DNA from: DATKYV01 sp035528275
GTDB taxonomy: Bacteria; Acidobacteriota; Terriglobia; UBA7540
DNA length: 19,056 nucleotides
Direction: 5' to 3'
Assembly (NCBI GenBank): GCA_035528275.1
Contig: DATKYV010000224.1
Location: 1-19,056, forward strand
Position numbers and translations under genes: made by a program
The notes under the pieces: model-generated
What the model saw: only the letters and a program-made list of their open reading frames with translations
Told to the model about the DNA's origin: nothing
The model's database searches: none
Shown here: one piece after another, positions 15,679-19,056 of the stretch
Numbering within the stretch: position 1 is the first letter of the stretch
Layout of the letters: each line of letters begins with the position of its first letter

Positions 15679-16434
15679 TCAATCCTTTTGGCCCAAGTGG
15701 AGAGCCACGATGCCGCCGGAAAAATTCCGGTAGCGGACGTTATGGAATCCCGCCTTGCGCAAGGCCGCGGCGAGTGACTCCTGGTCCGGGAACCGCGACA
15801 CCGAATCCGGCAGGTACTGGTACGGGACTGCGACGCCAGAAATCCACGTTCCCAGGCGCGGGAGGATGCGGTGGAAGTAGAAGCGGAAGAGTGGCCCGAG
15901 AATCGGCCCTTGCACGCGAGAGAACTCCAGGATGGCGAGGTGCCCTCCCGGCCTCAGCACGCGGCGCATCTCTTCCAGGCCGCGCGCATAATCGGCAAGG
16001 TTGCGAAAGCCGAAAGCCACACTCACCACGTCCAGCGACGCGTCGCGGAACGGCAGCGCGAGGGTGTCGGCCTCGAGGAAGCAGACAGCCGGCGAGCCCG
16101 GGAATTTTTCCCGCGCCCTGCACAGCATGGGATGGCAGAAATCCGTCCCGATGACGACCCCCGCCGAGTAGCGCGCCAGCGCCGCCGAAAGGTCACCGGT
16201 GCCGCAGCAGACGTCGACGGCCACCGAGCCCGGCCGGGCGAGGACTTCACGCAGCGCGCGGGCTGTGCTGCGGCGCCAGGCGATGTCGCGACCCAAGGAG
16301 AGGAAGTGATTGAGGAAATCGTAACGCCGCGCCACGGCGGCAAACATTTCGCGCACTTGGCGCGCCGTGGACGCCGGATCGTCGCCCGAGCCCAGCGGGC
16401 TGCCCGCCGATTGGCGCTGGGCGTGGTCACTCAT
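15679..16434 (-). CDS. ubiE: Demethylmenaquinone / 2-polyprenyl-benzoquinol C-methyltransferase
   Basis: SAM-dependent methyltransferase of 251 residues, normal for UbiE/MenG. It puts the C-methyl group on the quinone ring in menaquinone (or ubiquinone) synthesis. Signatures are RYDFLNHFLSLGRDIAWRR (37-55), the SAM-binding loop VDVCCGTGDLS (73-83), GTDFCHPML (96-104), VAFGFRNLADYARGLEEM (139-156) and RVLRPGGHLAILEFS. The C-terminal PYQYLPDSVSRFPDQE is also typical. The ATG at 16434 overlaps the aroB end by 8 bases, pointing to translational coupling; a longer frame to 16476 would extend into aroB without adding family sequence. Without other men or ubi genes nearby the quinone is uncertain, but menaquinone (menG role) is more likely if this is an acidobacterium. 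Confidence 0.93.
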   Translation of the reverse strand: MSDHAQRQSAGSPLGSGDDPASTARQVREMFAAVARRYDFLNHFLSLGRDIAWRRSTARALREVLARPGSVAVDVCCGTGDLSAALARYSAGVVIGTDFCHPMLCRAREKFPGSPAVCFLEADTLALPFRDASLDVVSVAFGFRNLADYARGLEEMRRVLRPGGHLAILEFSRVQGPILGPLFRFYFHRILPRLGTWISGVAVPYQYLPDSVSRFPDQESLAAALRKAGFHNVRYRNFSGGIVALHLGQKD

Positions 16435-17515
16435 GCCACTCGGCCCGCTGCGTATCGCGGAAGGCGGCAGCCGCAACTCGTGTCGGGACCTCCGCAGTAA
16501 TTCTTACCTTGCCGATCCTCTCGGGAAGCACCCAGTGGATCCGCCCGCCCACCGCCTTCTTATCGCGGGGCAGCAAACGCAGCAGATCGGCGGGTTCAAG
16601 GTCGCGGATATTCGGCAACGGGCCAACGAGCCGCACGAGCTGCACGATCCGATGGGCCACCGCCGGATCGAGTATGCCCAGCCGCACAGCCATGTTTGTG
16701 GCGGCGAGCATTCCCCACCCCACCGCCTCGCCGTGCATGAAGCGGCGATAGCGCGTCGCCTCCTCCAGCGCGTGCCCGAACGTATGGCCCAGGTTCAAAA
16801 CCCGCCGGAGCCCCGCCTCACGCTCGTCGCGGCTGACCACTTCGACCTTCACCTTCGCCGCGCCCGCCAGGATAGCGTCCAATTCAGCGGTGTTCCCGGA
16901 ACGAAGCCAAGGCAGGCCCGCCTCGATCCGGTCAAAGAGCGCCGGCCCCGCCAGAATCGCGTGCTTCACCGCCTCGTACAGCCCCGACCGGAAAGCTCGA
17001 TCGCTCAGCGAGCTGAGCACCAGGGGCTCCGCCAGCACCAAGCGTGGCGGGCAGAAGGTGCCCACCAGGTTTTTCATCTGGCCGACGTTGACGGCGGTCT
17101 TGCCGCCAATGGCGCTGTCCACCTGAGCGACCACCGTCGTGGGGACCTGGATGTAGTCGATGCCACGCATAAAAGTGGAAGCGACGAATCCGCCTAGGTC
17201 GCCGACCACGCCTCCGCCAAAAGCGATGAGCAGCGACCCGCGGTCGGCGCGCCGCTCGAGCATCTGGCCGGCGACGCGCTCCACCATTTTCAGGCTCTTC
17301 GAGGTCTCACCCGCCGGCAAAAACAGGGTTGGGGCGTTACGGAGCCGGCTCTCACGGCAGAACGCTTTGCCCCAGCGCATCCACAAGGCGCGCTCGGTCA
17401 AAACGAAAGTGGACGTGTAATCGTTCTGCGGAAACCGGCGCAGCGCACGCCAGGCGCCGCGCCCGACGACGACCTGGTAGTTGGCTTTTGAAGAAGTCAC
17501 GCGAAGACGTTGCAT
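16427..17515 (-). CDS. aroB: 3-dehydroquinate synthase
   Basis: Second enzyme of the shikimate pathway: NAD- and divalent-metal-dependent conversion of DAHP to 3-dehydroquinate in the cytoplasm. The product has 362 residues, as usual. Seen motifs are FGGGVVGDLGGFVASTFMRG (99-118, NAD loop), QVPTTVVAQVDSAIGGKTAV (123-142), RSGLYEAVKHA with metal ligand Glu181, LNLGHTFGHALE (240-251) and His261 in MHGEAVGWGM. The ATG at 17515 is chosen because GGAG lies 4 bases upstream (17520-17523) and the fold starts soon after; an open frame to 17740 adds 75 residues that match nothing. It overlaps the quinone methyltransferase gene by 8 bases. Its product feeds chorismate, the precursor of menaquinone and aromatic amino acids, so the pairing makes metabolic sense. 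Confidence 0.95.
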   Translation of the reverse strand: MQRLRVTSSKANYQVVVGRGAWRALRRFPQNDYTSTFVLTERALWMRWGKAFCRESRLRNAPTLFLPAGETSKSLKMVERVAGQMLERRADRGSLLIAFGGGVVGDLGGFVASTFMRGIDYIQVPTTVVAQVDSAIGGKTAVNVGQMKNLVGTFCPPRLVLAEPLVLSSLSDRAFRSGLYEAVKHAILAGPALFDRIEAGLPWLRSGNTAELDAILAGAAKVKVEVVSRDEREAGLRRVLNLGHTFGHALEEATRYRRFMHGEAVGWGMLAATNMAVRLGILDPAVAHRIVQLVRLVGPLPNIRDLEPADLLRLLPRDKKAVGGRIHWVLPERIGKVRITAEVPTRVAAAAFRDTQRAEWHE

Positions 17516-17612
17516 AGTGCTCCGGAAAAACCAGAACGGTTCACGAAAGCTACACATAACACACCCTTCGGTCCGCGACAAGTGCGGCGACCTCGCGTTT
17601 TCGGGCAGGAGG

Positions 17613-17641
17613 TTGCAGTGAGCGGGGGACGGGGCTATCAT
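17613..17641 (+). promoter_or_regulatory. Candidate promoter placing the nadB start close to the transcript 5' end
   Basis: TTGCAG (17613-17618) and TATCAT (17636-17641, 5 of 6 consensus) are spaced by 17 bases. The nadB ATG is only 9 bases after the -10, and no Shine-Dalgarno is visible. The -35 is weak (3 of 6). Confidence 0.3.
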
Positions 17642-17650
17642 TGAGCATTC

Positions 17651-19056
17651 ATGGTAAGGACAAAGGAGCAGAAGCCGGACTTTGTTGTTCTGGGCGGCGG
17701 AATCGCCGGGATGCGCGCGGCAATCGAGCTGGCCGCGCACGGGCGCGTTCTGGTGCTCAGCAAAGGCGAGCTTTACGAATCGAGCACGGAATACGCACAG
17801 GGCGGAATCGCCGTCGCCCTGGGTGAGGATGACGAGGTCTCACTCCACCGCGACGATACGCTGCGCGCGGGAGACGGGCTGTGCAACGAGGAGGCGGTCC
17901 GCATTCTGGTGGAAGAAGGCCCCAAGCTCATCAACGAGCTGATCGATTGGGGTATGAAGTTCGACCGCAACGGCACCAAACTCGCCTTCACGCGCGAAGG
18001 CGCGCACAGCCGGTCGCGCGTGCTGCACGCCCACGGCGACTCGACGGGCCGCGAGATTCTCCGCGCGTTGATGGCCAAGGCCAAGACGCTGTCCGGGATT
18101 CGCGTGCAGCCTTTCGCCTTCGCCCTCGACCTGCTGGTGGAGGACGGGCGCGTGGTCGGTGTCCGCTATTTGGAGGAGAAGACGGGTGCGCTGCGCGAGG
18201 TCCGTGGCAAGAGCGTGTTGCTGGCCACCGGGGGTCTGGGCCAGGTCTACAAGGAAACCACCAATCCCGCCGTGGCCTGCGGTGACGGCGTGGCCATTGC
18301 GTTCCGTGCCGGAGCGATGGCCAGCGACATGGAGTTCGTCCAGTTCCATCCCACGGCCCTCTTCGTGAAGGGCGCGCCCCGCTTTCTGCTCTCCGAAGCC
18401 CTGCGCGGTGAGGGCGCGCAATTGCGGAATCTCGATCTCCAGCGCTTCATGCCCCATTATCACGAGGGCGCGGAGCTGGCGCCGCGCGACATCGTCTCCC
18501 GCGCCATCGTCACGGAAATGCACAAGTGCGAAAGCGAGTTCGTATATCTGGACATGACGGCCCTCGACGCGGAGCACGTCAAGAAACGCTTCCCCAAGAT
18601 TTACGCCACCTGCATGGAGTACAACATCGACATCACCACGGACCTGGTGCCGGTTCGGCCCGCCGCGCATTATGCCATGGGTGGCGTGGCCACTGATTTG
18701 AACGGCGCCACCACGCTGCGCGGGCTCTACGCCGCCGGCGAAGTCGCCGCCACCGGCGTGCACGGAGCCAACCGGCTGGCCAGCAATTCCCTGCTGGAAG
18801 GCCTGGTCTACGGCACGCGTGCCGCCCGCGCCATGCTGGGAACGCCCGCCCCTTTCTGCGTTGCCGCCCCCACTCCTTCGTCGTCCGCCGGCGCCCAGAA
18901 GCCACCCCATGTACCGCAGGGCGGAGCAAAATCCCGCACCCTCGAGCCTGAGAAACTCGTCGCGGAAGTCCGTTCAATCCTCTGGGAAAAGGTGGGAATC
19001 ATCCGCCAGGGTAAGAGTCTGAGGGAGGTGCTTGCGCAGCTCGATTCGCTAAATCT
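17651..19056 (+). CDS. nadB: L-aspartate oxidase, 3'-truncated by the window edge
   Basis: FAD flavoprotein that oxidises L-aspartate to iminoaspartate, the first step of de novo NAD synthesis (with NadA). The frame runs from ATG 17651 to the window end with no stop: 468 residues are visible, and about 60-70 more are expected. The FAD-binding GGGIAGMRAA is at 15-24, then SSTEYAQGGIAVAL, REGAHSRSRVLHAHGD (115-130) with the active-site Glu117, FHPTAL (232-237), SEALRGEGA (248-256), HYAMGG (340-345) and GANRLASNSLLEGLVYG (372-388). The residue pattern fits NadB rather than fumarate reductase or SdhA because it lacks their covalent-FAD histidine context and keeps the NadB-type EGAHS. A Pro/Ala/Ser-rich linker lies at about 400-433 before the C-terminal helical domain. 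It is divergent from aroB with a 135-base spacer. Confidence 0.95.
   Translation, partial: MVRTKEQKPDFVVLGGGIAGMRAAIELAAHGRVLVLSKGELYESSTEYAQGGIAVALGEDDEVSLHRDDTLRAGDGLCNEEAVRILVEEGPKLINELIDWGMKFDRNGTKLAFTREGAHSRSRVLHAHGDSTGREILRALMAKAKTLSGIRVQPFAFALDLLVEDGRVVGVRYLEEKTGALREVRGKSVLLATGGLGQVYKETTNPAVACGDGVAIAFRAGAMASDMEFVQFHPTALFVKGAPRFLLSEALRGEGAQLRNLDLQRFMPHYHEGAELAPRDIVSRAIVTEMHKCESEFVYLDMTALDAEHVKKRFPKIYATCMEYNIDITTDLVPVRPAAHYAMGGVATDLNGATTLRGLYAAGEVAATGVHGANRLASNSLLEGLVYGTRAARAMLGTPAPFCVAAPTPSSSAGAQKPPHVPQGGAKSRTLEPEKLVAEVRSILWEKVGIIRQGKSLREVLAQLDSLN

Noticed and set aside
15463..15777. 104-codon plus-strand frame in the spacer before ubiE/menG
   Set aside because: Begins in a heptamer array and ends antisense to the methyltransferase. 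No Shine-Dalgarno and no coherent protein composition.
17516..17740. 75-residue N-terminal extension of AroB
   Set aside because: Cys/Arg-rich and unrelated to the family; it would span the divergent promoter spacer and overlap the nadB start.
17840..18910. 356-codon minus-strand frame opposite nadB
   Set aside because: Antisense to an intact FAD enzyme. It is simply open because nadB has high third-position GC.

Overview
The window is 19,056 bases of GC-rich bacterial chromosome carrying ordinary core genes. The best guess is an uncultured or environmental Acidobacteriota. That is an inference from three things: the periplasmic-protein family with SLG(D/N)LAR and KPxKVxTN(D/E) motifs, the large soil-type PAS hybrid kinase beside an HD-GYP regulator, and the cell-envelope glycosyltransferase and prepilin peptidase run. 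No rRNA, tRNA, insertion sequence, prophage or CRISPR array is visible. Both end genes (histidine ammonia-lyase, L-aspartate oxidase) are cut by the window edges.

Layout. (1) 1-4987, plus strand: the 3' part of hutH, then a family 2 glycosyltransferase, a family 4 glycosyltransferase, a prepilin peptidase (pilD type), and a membrane-anchored PAS gene that needs a one-base frame correction and has no kinase core. (2) 5010-9673, minus strand: an HD-GYP response regulator followed by a membrane hybrid histidine kinase, which together look like a phosphorelay ending in cyclic-di-GMP turnover. (3) 9826-13367, minus strand: purL and purQ, overlapping by ATGA; purL carries a PurS-like N-terminal region, so the FGAM synthase is made by two genes. 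(4) 13713-15083, plus strand: two tandem, divergent paralogues encoding exported coiled-coil proteins of unknown function. (5) 15084-15678: about 600 bases without an intact gene, but not empty. It holds a 45-codon remnant of a Cys-rich protein on the minus strand and several different short tandem arrays, mostly of 7-base units. (6) 15679-17515, minus strand: aroB overlapping a ubiE/menG methyltransferase, linking the shikimate pathway to quinone synthesis. (7) 17651-19056, plus strand: nadB, the first step of de novo NAD synthesis.

The parts most worth a second look are the heptamer-rich spacer with its gene remnant (15111-15477), the tandem exported paralogues (13713-15083), and the broken PAS sensor gene next to pilD (4365-4987). 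I found no convincing complete new defence or mobile system. Everything else reads as well-known metabolism and signalling.
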